A stretch of DNA of 20,929 bases, taken from assembly GCA_013202315.1 (NCBI GenBank), contig JABMRZ010000538.1, positions 1 to 20,929 of the forward strand. The letters are read 5' to 3'. Made by a program: the position numbers and the translations under genes. This stretch comes from Candidatus Tariuqbacter arcticus (GTDB lineage: Bacteria; Electryoneota; Tariuqbacteria; Tariuqbacterales; Tariuqbacteraceae). Below the pieces are notes generated by a model that searched no databases, was not told the DNA's origin, and worked only from the letters and a program-made list of their open reading frames with translations. Position 1 is the stretch's first letter. Each line of letters opens with the position of its first letter. Below, piece after piece: positions 20,923 to 20,929 of this stretch.

Positions 20923-20929
20923 ACAGATA

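Overview
The window looks like bacterial chromosome from an uncultured member of the FCB (Fibrobacteres-Chlorobi-Bacteroidetes) group or a nearby candidate phylum. The clues are a secreted FG-GAP protein ending in a FlgD/type IX-like sorting domain, a GlmU-like protein of the alternative type seen in Bacteroidetes, tightly overlapping genes with many TTG and GTG starts, weak Shine-Dalgarno sites, and LPS-type glycosyltransferases. The lineage is an inference. Both ends of the window lie in short tandem repeats, as expected for a contig broken at repeats.

Layout. Bases 1-154 are an uninterrupted heptamer array ending in a G-quadruplex motif. Bases 253-3295 (+) are a translationally coupled cluster: low-molecular-weight phosphatase, family 2 glycosyltransferase, DUF3108 protein, and a deoxyhypusine-synthase-like protein. 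Bases 3297-4096 hold a GxxExxY putative nuclease gene with arrays of a 9-bp ACTGTGAAT motif on both sides. Bases 4102-8553 (+) carry obg, dprA, a DUF362 ferredoxin-like protein and a GlmU-like sugar nucleotidyltransferase. Next come the secreted FG-GAP protein (8656-10698, +) and, convergent with it across a hairpin terminator, an SppA-type protease with an N-terminal beta-rich domain (10823-13300, -). A GT-C-like membrane protein and a LipM/LplA-like ligase follow on +. The right side (16455-20891) is on -: an AAA ATPase remnant lacking its P-loop, a B12-binding radical SAM protein, a family 9 (heptosyltransferase-like) glycosyltransferase, and a DUF1848 protein that has no usable start codon.

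Three things deserve most attention. (1) The glycosyltransferase/DUF1848 junction has the parts of a bacterial -1 ribosomal frameshift site (internal SD, A_AAC_CCC heptamer, 5-nt spacer, 7-bp stem-loop), and DUF1848 homology begins directly after the slip in the -1 frame. (2) Tandem arrays with 7-bp (sometimes 8- or 13-bp) periods and locus-specific units occupy gene borders. They run into coding ends: the C-terminus of the membrane protein and the N-terminus of the broken ATPase are repeat-encoded. (3) The GxxExxY gene and its flanking repeats look like a small inserted unit.
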